Origin: Thermanaerothrix solaris
GTDB taxonomy: Bacteria; Chloroflexota; Anaerolineae; Anaerolineales; Anaerolineaceae
DNA length: 64,000 nt
Reading direction: 5' to 3'
Assembly: GCF_032334255.1 (NCBI RefSeq)
Contig: NZ_JAUHMF010000002.1
Span: forward strand, 1,244,280-1,308,279
The translations under genes and the position numbers were made by a program. Numbering within the stretch: position 1 is the first letter of the stretch; each line of letters opens with the position of its first letter. Shown piece after piece: positions 42,721 through 52,173 of this stretch. Below the pieces are notes generated by a model, which was not told where the DNA came from, did no database searches, and saw only the letters and a list, made by a program, of their open reading frames with translations.

Positions 42721-43481
42721 AATTGTTGAACCCAACCCAAGAGAGCACGCGCCAACGCTGCCGGAGCTTCGAGCATCGGCATATGGCCGATTCCGGGGAG
42801 TTCGACCCAGGAAGCCACGGGGATTTGTTCAAGCATCGCCTGGATCCGTGCCGATTCAATGAGCGGATCGGCCGAGCCAGTTACGATCAAGACTGGAACA
42901 TTAATTTCGCGTAGCCATAGATTGGCGTCTGCGCGTTCTGCCATTCCCAATAACGCATAAATCGCCGTTTGGGGTGAGCAGGCTTGAATGAATCGGCGCA
43001 CTTTTTCTTGTACGGTTGGGTTGGGGGTTAAGCGTGGAGGCATATCTTCTAATAAGGGAAGAATTCCACGCTCCCGAATTTGCGCCACGGTAAAGTAGCG
43101 TGCTTCGCGTCGCGCAGGTGGGTCGGGATCAGCGTGAGAGGCCACCAGGGCCAGGCCAGTCAATCGCTGGGAGTAAAGGTGAGCAAACGCTAGAGCGACA
43201 TATCCTCCCATTGAATGACCCACCAATGCTGCTCGTTCAAGTCCAAGATGATCCATGAGATGGTATATATCCTCTGCCAGTAGTTCCATGGAAAGGACAT
43301 CCTCACTGGCGGGTGAATGACCAAAACCGCGCAGATCAGGAAGGATCATTTGGATGTAAGGACTCAGGTAGGGAATGAGATCATCCCAAATATGGCGGTT
43401 AAAGGGAAATCCGTGTAGAAAAATCACCGGAGCGCCGTTGCCATGAAGATCGTAGGAAAGTAAGACTGGTTCAGGGCTCAT
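42711..43481 (-). CDS. Alpha/beta hydrolase
   Basis: 256 aa from the ATG with GGAGG five bases upstream (a longer start adds nine residues without a site). Motifs: VIFLHGFPFNRHIWDDLIP (oxyanion), GHSMGGYVALAFAH (nucleophile Ser near residue 96), Asp in GSADPLI and catalytic His in GIGHMPMLE. Esterase or C-C hydrolase of the fold; no specific substrate. Overlaps the CCA-enzyme gene by 11 bp upstream. Confidence 0.9.
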   Translation of the reverse strand: MSPEPVLLSYDLHGNGAPVIFLHGFPFNRHIWDDLIPYLSPYIQMILPDLRGFGHSPASEDVLSMELLAEDIYHLMDHLGLERAALVGHSMGGYVALAFAHLYSQRLTGLALVASHADPDPPARREARYFTVAQIRERGILPLLEDMPPRLTPNPTVQEKVRRFIQACSPQTAIYALLGMAERADANLWLREINVPVLIVTGSADPLIESARIQAMLEQIPVASWVELPGIGHMPMLEAPAALARALLGWVQQFQG

Positions 43482-45006
43482 TTCTACCTCCATCCAAAGC
43501 CGAATCATTCCAATTCGCGATCAGGGTTCGTGCAAGGTGGAGGGCTTCTTCGCGGTTTTCAATGTCACCACTGGCCTGGGCTTCACGAATCGCTTCGAGA
43601 AGTTTTCCGATCATGGGTCCAGGCTTTAAGCCAAGGTAAGCCATTAAGTCATCGCCTCGCAGCAGGGGTGGTGGCTGGATGATATTTTCCTGCTGGTACC
43701 ACCAGGCTTCAAGGAATTGTTGGCAAATGAGTAATTCTCGCGCCCACACGTCCTGAGGTAGAGTGGTGTGATAGGTTGCCAGCGTGTCGGCAAGTGAAAG
43801 CAAGCATATGTCCACACCTGCCGAGCCGACATCACGAAAGAAGCGATAAATGGCACGACGAGTCGGGCTTTGTTGAGCATTAACCAGGTGATGGATGCGC
43901 ATATGATGGCGGATGACCTTGTCGCCATAAGCGATCTCATCATTACTTAGCGCAAGAGCACGCGCACGGGTCTGGAAGTATTCGCTGCTGATCCGCTCGT
44001 GACCGATAAAGTGCAAGCGCCCATTGGGATGGAGTCCCGCTGCAGCGGGTTTTCCACTATCATGATAGGCTGCGGTAAAAAACAAAAGCGCTTTCAAACT
44101 ACGGTTGGGGTTTAGTCGGGCGGAAAAATGGCTCATAAATGCATCGCGGAAACGTCCCAGGTAAAGGGTTGCTGTACCCATGGTCAATGAGGCGGCTTTG
44201 TCCTCTTCGTATTCAGCAACCAACAAGCCAAAGAGCCGTTCCAGATAATCCAATGTGGATAATGTATGTTGCCAGACATCAAATACATGTGGTTGAGGTT
44301 GGGATACCCTTTTAAGTTTGGTCAACTCGGGTAAGATAAAGGGAAGGATTCCCAGGTGATCCATTAATTGAAACGCCGTTTTGACATCTGGCCCTTCAAG
44401 GATGCGGAACAATTCATCACGCTTGCGCTCGGCAGAAACCTGCTCAAGCCTGGGTACTGCCTGCTGCAAGAGAGTCAATGTTTCAGGAAGAAGACGGAAT
44501 TTCAATGCATTGGCGAGTCGTACACCGCGCAGGACACGCAAGGGGTCGTCCAGAAAAGCGGTGTTCGCACAGACTCGCAGATGCTTTTCCCGAATGTCCA
44601 GCGCGCCCTTGAGAGGATCAATGAGAATCTCGGGTTGGCTAACGTCAATGGCTAGCGCATTGATGGTGAAATCACGGGCGCGTAAATCTTGCTCGATGCT
44701 CAATCCTCGCATGCGAGAGAAATCTAACGTAAAAGACTGTCCGCTGGATGTATGTCCCAGAACTCGGTAGGTCTCATGTTCCTCATCCATGCGATATAGA
44801 GCTGCCCCCAAGGTATCGGCAACAGCACGGGCAATGGTGTGGACATCCTGGGTGACCACAAAATCCAGATCGTGACTGTGTTTTTCTAAAAGGGCATCGC
44901 GCAAAATGCCTCCGACCAGAAAGATACGCCGATTGGCATGGCTCAACCGGCGCAACAATTGGGGGAGTGCAGGGACAGGAAATAACGCTTCAAACGTAAT
45001 TAACAT
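43471..45006 (-). CDS. cca: CCA-adding tRNA nucleotidyltransferase / poly(A) polymerase family
   Basis: 511 aa. Class II nucleotidyltransferase: FLVGGILRDALLEKHSHDLDFVV (GG and DXD metal site), then DFTINALAIDV, DPLRVLRGVRLA and the HD domain YHDSGKPAAAGLHPNGRLHF. It builds or repairs the tRNA 3' CCA end, matching the tRNA-Asn gene here which encodes none. Its start overlaps the end of hpt by 7 bp. Confidence 0.9.
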   Translation of the reverse strand: MLITFEALFPVPALPQLLRRLSHANRRIFLVGGILRDALLEKHSHDLDFVVTQDVHTIARAVADTLGAALYRMDEEHETYRVLGHTSSGQSFTLDFSRMRGLSIEQDLRARDFTINALAIDVSQPEILIDPLKGALDIREKHLRVCANTAFLDDPLRVLRGVRLANALKFRLLPETLTLLQQAVPRLEQVSAERKRDELFRILEGPDVKTAFQLMDHLGILPFILPELTKLKRVSQPQPHVFDVWQHTLSTLDYLERLFGLLVAEYEEDKAASLTMGTATLYLGRFRDAFMSHFSARLNPNRSLKALLFFTAAYHDSGKPAAAGLHPNGRLHFIGHERISSEYFQTRARALALSNDEIAYGDKVIRHHMRIHHLVNAQQSPTRRAIYRFFRDVGSAGVDICLLSLADTLATYHTTLPQDVWARELLICQQFLEAWWYQQENIIQPPPLLRGDDLMAYLGLKPGPMIGKLLEAIREAQASGDIENREEALHLARTLIANWNDSALDGGRNEP

Positions 45007-45581
45007 TCGCGTTTTAACCGGCTCTGCTGATATTTTTCTTCATTAACGACGCCGATAAAGGGCAAGTTACGATAAAGTTCATCCAGGTCGAGCCCGTAGC
45101 CAAAGACGAATTTGTTGGGAATTGTAAAGCCGACATACCGCAGGGGAACCTCAACCTCGCGCCGTTCAGCCTTATCTAATAAGGTACATACGGCTAGACT
45201 ACGCGGCTTGCGAGCAGATAGCAGGTTAATCACAGAAGCCAGAGTGCGCCCGCTGTCAATAATATCTTCTACGATGAGCACATCGCAATCTTCAATGCTG
45301 GTGTTTAAGTCCAGGGTAATGCGAACCTGACCGGTGGATTGGCGACTTCCGGCGCCATAGGATGAAACAGCCATGAAGTCCACCATATGGGGAACGGTCA
45401 GGTGGCGGATAAGATCGGTTAAAAACATGACTCCACCCCGCAGAATGCACAGCAGAACCAGTTTTTCTGAATGTTTATAATCCTGGCTGATCTGGGCGCC
45501 CAGTTCTGCTACCCGTTGCCGTAAGGCTTCTTCTGGGATTAAGATTTCTTCCAGGAATTCTTCGTATCTATTGCACATCAT
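45000..45581 (-). CDS. hpt: Hypoxanthine phosphoribosyltransferase
   Basis: 193 aa from the first of two ATG with AAGGAG six bases upstream. PRPP-binding motif DCDVLIVEDIIDSGRTLASVI, and LVLLCILRGGVMFL near the N-terminus. It salvages hypoxanthine and guanine to IMP and GMP with PRPP, a purine-saving counterpart to the deamination genes in the window. Confidence 0.95.
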   Translation of the reverse strand: MMCNRYEEFLEEILIPEEALRQRVAELGAQISQDYKHSEKLVLLCILRGGVMFLTDLIRHLTVPHMVDFMAVSSYGAGSRQSTGQVRITLDLNTSIEDCDVLIVEDIIDSGRTLASVINLLSARKPRSLAVCTLLDKAERREVEVPLRYVGFTIPNKFVFGYGLDLDELYRNLPFIGVVNEEKYQQSRLKREC

Positions 45582-45604
45582 CCCCAACTCCTTGGGATAT
45601 GGTT

Positions 45605-46177
45605 CTAGTCACGGGGTACGACATGATGCTTACGACAGCGGGCTTCATAGAGCTCAGAGGCCCCAACGATAATCACGGGATCATTATAATGGGCCGGTTT
45701 GCCATTAACCAAGCGCTGGGTGCGGCATGCAGGTTCACCGCAAACCATACAGATGGCCTGCAATTTATCCACGCGCTCGGCTTGAGCCATGAGGATGGGC
45801 ATATAACCAAACGGTTCGCCCCGAAAATCGGTATCCAGCCCAGCGACAATGACCCGAATACCACGGTTAGCCAATTCCTGAACCAGAGTAACAATCGCCT
45901 CGTCGAAAAACTGGGCTTCATCTATGCCTATGACGGTGGTATCGGGGTCCAAATGTTTCAATATGTCACTTGCTTTTTCAATGGGAATCGCATCAAATGC
46001 TGTTCCAGCATGCGACTTTACTTGTTCGTTACCATAGCGCTGATCAATGACGGGTTTAAAGACTTGCACCTTCTGGCGCGCAATGGTGGCGCGCCGCAAC
46101 CGTCGAATGAGTTCATCGGTTTTACCGCTAAACATGGAACCGGTAATGACCTCGACCGAACCAACGTGATGTTTCAT
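45605..46177 (-). CDS. tdk: Thymidine kinase
   Basis: 190 aa. P-loop GSMFSGKTDELIRRL, DEAQFFDE, and the C-terminal zinc Cys pairs (ICMVCGEPACRTQR) are the type II thymidine kinase features. It salvages thymidine to dTMP with ATP and is feedback-inhibited by dTTP in this family. Confidence 0.96.
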   Translation of the reverse strand: MKHHVGSVEVITGSMFSGKTDELIRRLRRATIARQKVQVFKPVIDQRYGNEQVKSHAGTAFDAIPIEKASDILKHLDPDTTVIGIDEAQFFDEAIVTLVQELANRGIRVIVAGLDTDFRGEPFGYMPILMAQAERVDKLQAICMVCGEPACRTQRLVNGKPAHYNDPVIIVGASELYEARCRKHHVVPRD

Positions 46178-46238
46178 GCCATGCTCCTTAGCGGGTGTGG
46201 GTTGTTTTGATTTTAACCCAATCTCTGAACCTGCTGAT

Positions 46239-46276
46239 TAAAAAATCAGGCAGACGTTTAATTGCGTCTGCCTGAT
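46239..46276 (-). terminator. Rho-independent terminator after the L31 fusion gene
   Basis: ATCAGGCAGACG (46245-46256) pairs with CGTCTGCCTGAT (46265-46276), and a T run follows on the minus strand (46239-46245). It ends the ribosomal-protein transcript. Confidence 0.92.
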
Positions 46277-46296
46277 CTATTGGCTCTGTTTCCCGA

Positions 46297-46773
46297 TTAG
46301 ACGGTAATCTCTTCAGCTGCTGAGGGCAGGGTGTAGCCTAATTGGCGCAGGCGTTTTTTGAGGTTGATCAGGGATTGGCGGCCAAATCCCTCGATGGCAA
46401 GCAGCGCAGCTTCGCCTTCCGCCAGTTTCTCCAAAACCTGACCCACTGTAGTTAGCCCTGCTTTCTCTAGAGCCTCAGTAGGACGAGGGCCGAGGTTGAG
46501 ATCGGCAATAGGGCGGTTGGGAGACGTGCGTTCTTGCTCGCGTGCTTTTTGGGTTTCCACATATTCCTGGCGAGCCTGCAAACGTTTGTAGAAGCGGTCT
46601 ACTTGCCCTTCAATATCGAGGATGCGTTGCTGTTGACCCGTGTAAAACGGGTGGCATTTTGAGCACACCTCGGTATGGATTTCTTTTTTGGTTGAACCCG
46701 TCGTCCAGGTATTACCACAGGCGCAGATAACCCGGGCGTCGGGGTAAAAAGTCGGATGGATGTCTTTTTTCAT
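46297..46773 (-). CDS. rpmE: Ribosomal protein L31 fused to an RNA polymerase alpha-CTD-like domain
   Basis: 158 aa, about twice the usual L31. Residues 1-70 are L31 of the zinc (C+) type: MKKDIHPTFYPDARVICACGN and VCSKCHPFYTG give the Cys ligands. A helical linker rich in Glu and Arg follows (about residues 55-88), then residues 90-152 match the helix-hairpin-helix of RpoA-CTD: IADLNLGPRPTEALEKAG, TTVGQVLEKL, and IEGFGRQSLINLKKRL. Function of the fusion is unknown; it could link ribosome and transcription, or bind rRNA. It is the last gene before a terminator. Confidence 0.88.
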   Translation of the reverse strand: MKKDIHPTFYPDARVICACGNTWTTGSTKKEIHTEVCSKCHPFYTGQQQRILDIEGQVDRFYKRLQARQEYVETQKAREQERTSPNRPIADLNLGPRPTEALEKAGLTTVGQVLEKLAEGEAALLAIEGFGRQSLINLKKRLRQLGYTLPSAAEEITV

Positions 46774-46822
46774 CGTTAGCCTTCCTGTCCTATAAATTTA
46801 GGAAGCCAATACCATCATGGCA

Positions 46823-47089
46823 TTAGGCTTCGGCTGCGACTGGGACAACACTGACGCGCTTGCGTCCGCCTGGCAACGTTTCAAACACTACCACACCGTC
46901 TGCTGTGGCGAAAAGTGTGTCATCCTTGCCAACATCTACGTTCAAGCCGGGCTTAATTCGGGTGCCACGCTGGCGAACCAGGATATTACCAGCGAGTACA
47001 TATTGTCCCGCAAAACGCTTTACACCTAAGCGCTGGGAATTGCTATCTCGTCCGTTGCGGCTGGAACCGCCACCTTTCTTGTGTGCCAT
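46823..47089 (-). CDS. rpmA: Ribosomal protein L27
   Basis: 88 aa, MAHKKGGGSSRNGRDSNSQR then LGVKRFAGQYV and GNILVRQRGT are diagnostic. The N-terminus reaches the peptidyl-transferase centre; no cleavable extension is present (the protein begins with MAHKK). Confidence 0.98.
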   Translation of the reverse strand: MAHKKGGGSSRNGRDSNSQRLGVKRFAGQYVLAGNILVRQRGTRIKPGLNVDVGKDDTLFATADGVVVFETLPGGRKRVSVVPVAAEA

Positions 47090-47094
47090 AGGTC

Positions 47095-47418
47095 CTACTC
47101 CACCACAGAAATAGAATTCACTAACAGGCGGGTATATTGTTGACGATGACCGGTCTTCACGCGGTAGCGTTTTTTCGGGCGATATTTAAAGACAATGATT
47201 TTGGGCCCTTTGAAATGTTCCTGGATCGTTGCGGTGACCTGAGCGCCAGGTACAGTTGGGGTACCAACTTGCACCTTGCCATCTTCAGCGACCAGCAACA
47301 CTTGGTCGAGCACAACCTGCTCTCCAACTTCTCCAGGAAGACGATCTACATCCAGGGTTGTCCCTTCGGTGACTTTATATTGCTTACCACCACTTTCGAC
47401 AATTGCGTATTTTGACAT
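47095..47418 (-). CDS. rplU: Ribosomal protein L21
   Basis: 107 aa, YAIVESGGKQYKVTEG at the N-terminus and KRYRVKTGHRQQYT at the C-terminus. It binds 23S rRNA domain I. Upstream of rpmA by 5 bp, the usual pair. Confidence 0.98.
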   Translation of the reverse strand: MSKYAIVESGGKQYKVTEGTTLDVDRLPGEVGEQVVLDQVLLVAEDGKVQVGTPTVPGAQVTATIQEHFKGPKIIVFKYRPKKRYRVKTGHRQQYTRLLVNSISVVE

Positions 47419-47556
47419 TCCTCATCTCCAATCTTCACTTCGCCGGGATACACGCGCCGGTAAACGCCTGTGCCCGGGGAAGTTGGGGATATTACATGCA
47501 CAAGCCCCAGCGGCAATGCCGGGGCATTGGCGAGTGATATTATACCCGAGCAGATT

Positions 47557-49488
47557 TTAATCTGTCAATGTTTGAGCCACTTTCTCACCCTGAGGAGTGA
47601 GAATCCGCACGTCACCATCACGTCGGGTAATGCCAAGTGCATCCATATATTCTAGAAAAGCCAGTGCGTAACGGCGCGATGTTTGAAAATGATCTCGAAA
47701 TTCGGCTACGCTGAGGGCAGAGTGATTTTTTAGGTGTAAGATGACAAAACGCACCATGGTCTGAAAGTCGGTCTTACGAAAAGCAATTTCGTCAGAAATG
47801 GCTACTATGGTTCCGTTTTCAATCAGAGCATTGAAGACCTCTTGACCCACCAATTCTATGCATTCGCGTATCGTAGGTGGGGCATAAGGGGTTATGGCGA
47901 AGCGCCTTAAGAGATGCTCAACCTGTATCGTCTGTTGAGTGTTGAATCGCACTTTGTGTTGAGGATGGGCAATAAATTGCCCTTGTTCACTCAGCATCCC
48001 GGTTCTCAGCCATTGATGCAAAGCGGCCTGAAAAAGGGGTGGGGATAGACGCAGTTGACTCCGCAGGGCTTCGCGGGGAATGCCAATCCGCAAAGGATAT
48101 TGATGATGATAATGTTCCACGATTGAGAGCGCTTTTCGTTGCAGATCCTGCCACTGTGTGAGCGTGAAAAGGAAAGGTTCCTCATTGGGGGAATCAACCG
48201 CGGCAAGTGCAAAGAAATGTTTTGATCCATCGGGATCATTGAGAATGCGAAAAATTTCCTCTGTGGTGAGCCCGGCGCGTTTTGCGGCAAGAGAAAGAGG
48301 GAGCGGACCGGCGTTCTGGAGTGTGACAAGTAGGGTTTTATCGGAAGTACCCTGACTCAACACCGAGAGATGCTCTAAGGTTTGGGGATCAAATCGGCGA
48401 TAACGCTTTTGTGGGTGGGGCTCCAGTACAATTCCTCCGCCAATTGTTTCACCGGGTGATGGACGACGTAAAATAAAACGATCGCCACGTGAGACAACGA
48501 GGGGAGAGTAGGTTTCTAACTGCAGCCATCCCTCTTCGCCAGGGTGGATGGCTTCAGTGCCTAGCACACGCACCCTTGCCAGCACTTCACTGCTACCCAC
48601 GAACACTTTAACTTCGCTATTATGCTGAAGCGGAGCGTGTGCATCGGGGATCAGACGACAGCGGGCATCCAGGCGTTGGGTCGGTTGATATAGCCCTGGT
48701 AGGGTGAGAACATCTCCGCGTTGAATTTGTTTTACTTCAATGCCGCTGATATTAACCGCAGTGCGGCTACCAGGCTGGGCGTACGGGGTTTTCTTTTTAT
48801 GCGTTTGCAACCCTCGAATGCGCCCCTTTAATCCTTTGGGTAAAATCTCAATTTCGTCGCCTAGATTCAGGCAGCCATCTATCAAGGTTCCTGTAACTAC
48901 CGTGCCAAATCCAGAGATCGAAAAGACTCGGTCTATAGGCAGGCGGGGTTTCCCTAAGTCTGGGCGCGAAGGTGTGTCGGCCAAGAGGTGCTCCAATGTT
49001 TCGAGCAAGATATCAAGACCGGCGCGGGTGTTGGCTGAAACGCGTACAATGGGTGCGTTTTGTAGCGTTGTACCTTGAAGGGCATGTCGTATGTCGCTTT
49101 CAATAAGGTCAAGCCACTCTGGATCATCTACAAGGTCAATTTTGCTCAATACCACAATTCCTCGTTCGACTCCAAGCAGATCCAGGATAATCAAGTGCTC
49201 CCGCGTTTGAGGCATGATTCCTTCATCGGCGGCAATAACCAAAAGCGCAGCATCTATCCCGCCGACACCGGCCAGCATATTTTCAATAAAATCGCGGTGC
49301 CCGGGAACATCAACAATCCCCACACTTTCGCCGTTGGGAAGGGTGAGCCAGGCAAAGCCTAGATCTATGGTCATCTCCCGTTCCTGCTCTTCCTTGAGGC
49401 GGTCAGGGTGGATGCCGGTGAGTGCAGCGACTAAGGTTGATTTTCCATGATCTACGTGCCCGGCAGTACCAATAACATGCGTGACCAT
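47557..49488 (-). CDS. selB: Selenocysteine-specific elongation factor SelB
   Basis: 643 aa. GTPase motifs GTAGHVDHGKSTLVAAL, DVPGHRDFI and SKIDL, EF-Tu-like domains 2 and 3, then winged-helix repeats in the last 250 residues that bind the SECIS RNA (last segment LAFLEYMDALGITRRDGDVRIL). It delivers Sec-tRNA to UGA. No selA, selD or tRNA-Sec lies in the window, so selenoprotein genes must be elsewhere. Confidence 0.96.
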   Translation of the reverse strand: MVTHVIGTAGHVDHGKSTLVAALTGIHPDRLKEEQEREMTIDLGFAWLTLPNGESVGIVDVPGHRDFIENMLAGVGGIDAALLVIAADEGIMPQTREHLIILDLLGVERGIVVLSKIDLVDDPEWLDLIESDIRHALQGTTLQNAPIVRVSANTRAGLDILLETLEHLLADTPSRPDLGKPRLPIDRVFSISGFGTVVTGTLIDGCLNLGDEIEILPKGLKGRIRGLQTHKKKTPYAQPGSRTAVNISGIEVKQIQRGDVLTLPGLYQPTQRLDARCRLIPDAHAPLQHNSEVKVFVGSSEVLARVRVLGTEAIHPGEEGWLQLETYSPLVVSRGDRFILRRPSPGETIGGGIVLEPHPQKRYRRFDPQTLEHLSVLSQGTSDKTLLVTLQNAGPLPLSLAAKRAGLTTEEIFRILNDPDGSKHFFALAAVDSPNEEPFLFTLTQWQDLQRKALSIVEHYHHQYPLRIGIPREALRSQLRLSPPLFQAALHQWLRTGMLSEQGQFIAHPQHKVRFNTQQTIQVEHLLRRFAITPYAPPTIRECIELVGQEVFNALIENGTIVAISDEIAFRKTDFQTMVRFVILHLKNHSALSVAEFRDHFQTSRRYALAFLEYMDALGITRRDGDVRILTPQGEKVAQTLTD

Positions 49489-49494
49489 ACTTAC

Positions 49495-50673
49495 CTAAGG
49501 ATTCTGGGCGATTAATTGCTCGTAAGTTTCCAGTAATTCGCGCGAAAACGCCAGGAGTTTTTGGAGGCGTTTATGCGCCTCTTCAGTGAAGAGTGAAAGT
49601 GAATCTTGAAGTTCTTGAACCGCATCTTCCAGGTTGGTGAGCCGTTCGTTGAGTTGGTTGATCTGGCGGATCAAATCACGATTTTGTTCTTCCTGGACCA
49701 AGAGATAATTTGCCCATCGTTTTTGGTCATCGGCCTTAAAACTTGCCCATTCCTGGCGAAAGCGATCCTCTACCAGGCGTTGCATCTCGGTAATCTCATT
49801 GATCCGACGTTCAAAGCGAGCCGTGATATCTTCAAACGCTTCTTGGGCGCGCTTGATGGAGCGGTGGGTAGCTTCAAGCGTCTGAATCTGAGCATCGAGG
49901 TTGGCGGCTGTGGCTTCCATTTCTTCAAATCGAGCCTGCCATTCTTGCCAGGTGCGTTCGCGTTCAAACGCCAGCATGTTTTGTTTATCCATAAAGGCGA
50001 TTTGGCTTTGTTTACGTTCATTTTCTGCGGCGATCAGTTCATTGATCTTTGCTTCAAGTTTACGCTGAACGTCGCCGATAACATCCATTTTCCCCCGTTG
50101 TTCATCCAGACGTTTACGAATAGCCGCTACCTCGCCTTGAAGGTCAATCACCCGCTTGGCATCCTGGCGCTGATTGTCTTCTAGAAGTTTTTGTTGACGC
50201 CGAAATTCTTCGTCTGCACGTTGATATTGTTCAATCTGTTGCTCCAGTGCATCAATCAGCCGGCTCAAGCGACCTTCTTCTTCGATTCGAGCCTGTAGAC
50301 CTTTGCGCAGTTCAGGGATGGCTTCCAGGCTTTTACGTACCTCAGCAATAGCTTTGTTTAGGGCTTCTAAGTCGGCCAAGCGCATTCGATCTGCTTCACG
50401 ATCGCGTTCGGCACGCTGTTTTTCTAAATCTTGAATCATCCGTGTTAATTCAACGCGTACCTGAGCAATGCTTGTCTCGATCTGGTCGAAACGAGATAAG
50501 TTGGCGCTCAAGCGAGCGAGTTCCCCTTCCAGGGCAGTGAGTTGTTGTAACGACCGTGGATATCCCTCTTCGAGGTCTGCAATTCGTTCTTGAAGCGTGG
50601 TGATCAGCAATTTATCCTTACGCCGTTCTTCTTCAAGCCAATCCAGACGTTTTATTAATTGCTCAAGATCCAT
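49495..50673 (-). CDS. Long coiled-coil protein
   Basis: 392 aa, almost entirely charged heptad-type sequence (many Glu, Arg, Gln, Leu; runs like LEEERRKDKLLITTLQERIADLEE) with no Cys, signal or membrane segment. Comparable to bacterial SMC-like or cytoskeletal rods of unknown role. Directly upstream of selB (6 bp), so cotranscribed. Confidence 0.75.
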   Translation of the reverse strand: MDLEQLIKRLDWLEEERRKDKLLITTLQERIADLEEGYPRSLQQLTALEGELARLSANLSRFDQIETSIAQVRVELTRMIQDLEKQRAERDREADRMRLADLEALNKAIAEVRKSLEAIPELRKGLQARIEEEGRLSRLIDALEQQIEQYQRADEEFRRQQKLLEDNQRQDAKRVIDLQGEVAAIRKRLDEQRGKMDVIGDVQRKLEAKINELIAAENERKQSQIAFMDKQNMLAFERERTWQEWQARFEEMEATAANLDAQIQTLEATHRSIKRAQEAFEDITARFERRINEITEMQRLVEDRFRQEWASFKADDQKRWANYLLVQEEQNRDLIRQINQLNERLTNLEDAVQELQDSLSLFTEEAHKRLQKLLAFSRELLETYEQLIAQNP

Positions 50674-50775
50674 TAGGCGGTCCTTTCACGGCACAGTGAT
50701 CGAAATTTGCAGGTGAGGGGTGCTCCAATTATAGTCAGATTTTAACCACATAAGGCGAAAGAAATGAAATAAAGA

Positions 50776-52173
50776 TTAACGGGCCAGATTGATAAAACTC
50801 TGAGCGACTTGGAGCGCGGGGCTGAGAAGAGAAGCGGGAAACAAGCCCAGAGCAAGAATTCCGACGATACTAATTAGGGTTAAAGGGGATACGGTTCTGA
50901 AGCCATTGGCGAATGGTGTAGTTTCAGGGGTGGATTCTAATGTGTAACTGATAAGACGTATTCCGTTAATTAGAAAGAGAACGTTTCCTAGAAGCACTCC
51001 CATGACTGCAGGGAGCGATTGTTGTGCTAGATTGAAGAGAATCTCTTGACGGACGGGGAAACTTGCGAGCAAAGGCAAACCACCCAAAGAGAAATAACCG
51101 GTCAGGAATCCGAGCGATGCCCAGGACATTGGCTTTAATGGTTCGAGCGAAAACATAGAAGGTGCTTTGGCGAGATTCCGGAAAGAGTCCAGGGATTGAG
51201 TTAGCAAGAAAGTTCCCAGAACTCGTCCAGGCAACAATTCTAAGAAATAGGTTACTCTTTGGGCAGAACCCAGCGCAATGGCGATAAGTGCAAAGCCCGA
51301 ATCGAGCATCAGGCTATAACCCAGTAATCGGTTCAGGTTTGCGGTAGATAACGCACCCAGACCAGCATATAAGATCATGATAATCCCTACGAGTTGAAGC
51401 GATGTCGTAAATACCATAAGGTTACGAATCCAAGGGGTACTGTTAAGAAAATCTAGAAATACTAAAAAGCCTGAAGTTGTAATCAGAACAAGAAAGAAGC
51501 CGGCCTCATAGGGGGGATTATCTTGTGGCAGCATCACAGCCCAGGTGTGAAAGGGAAAGATGGTCAACCACAATGCAAATCCTGTTGCAACCAGCAAGAT
51601 AGCCGGTAAGACGCTTTCTGTTTGCTGAGGGATATTCTCATATTGGCTTAATAGCCATCCTCCAATAAGAATTAAAGGAACCGCCAGAATTTGGAGAGTC
51701 AAGAAGCGTAGAATGGCGGGAGAAGGCGTCTGGTGCGGTGGAGATAGTGCCGGGATGGCAACAAGAACTGCTAGAGCAAGAAGTGGTGCAGTGTATATAA
51801 AAGGTTCTACGGCGAAGGCAGCAATAAGAAGTGCTACAGATGCCAGTGCGTGAGGTATGAAAAATGGAGAGGTGTGATGACGCATTGCGCCCAGGAACCA
51901 CCACGCACTGGCGCCGTAAATTAGGATTAAGAGAGGGCGATCTGACGAGGTCAGGCGAAGTTGCCGCCCCAGGATAGTCAAGATGGGGTTCAATTCGAAC
52001 GACCAATTTCCCAGGCGCAATGTCCCGCCCAGGGGGAGCGCTGTTGCTGCAAGGGCTAGAATTATGCAAAACCCAACGGATAGCCCAAGGGTGAGCTGAC
52101 GATACTGGCGTAAAACCCACAAAATGATTGCTAGGATTAGGGGAAAAACGATCCAAAGCCAAGGGGTACTCAT
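50776..52173 (-). CDS. Complex-I-like antiporter subunit (NuoN-type)
   Basis: 465 aa with about thirteen hydrophobic segments. WLTIFPFHTWAVMLPQDNPPYEAGFFLVLITTSGF and the LLGYSLMLDSGFALIAIAL region match the proton-channel antiporter family (NuoL/M/N, MrpA/D). Membrane-embedded proton or sodium pump. Coupled to the following two membrane genes upstream; catalytic subunits are absent here. Confidence 0.82.
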   Translation of the reverse strand: MSTPWLWIVFPLILAIILWVLRQYRQLTLGLSVGFCIILALAATALPLGGTLRLGNWSFELNPILTILGRQLRLTSSDRPLLILIYGASAWWFLGAMRHHTSPFFIPHALASVALLIAAFAVEPFIYTAPLLALAVLVAIPALSPPHQTPSPAILRFLTLQILAVPLILIGGWLLSQYENIPQQTESVLPAILLVATGFALWLTIFPFHTWAVMLPQDNPPYEAGFFLVLITTSGFLVFLDFLNSTPWIRNLMVFTTSLQLVGIIMILYAGLGALSTANLNRLLGYSLMLDSGFALIAIALGSAQRVTYFLELLPGRVLGTFLLTQSLDSFRNLAKAPSMFSLEPLKPMSWASLGFLTGYFSLGGLPLLASFPVRQEILFNLAQQSLPAVMGVLLGNVLFLINGIRLISYTLESTPETTPFANGFRTVSPLTLISIVGILALGLFPASLLSPALQVAQSFINLAR

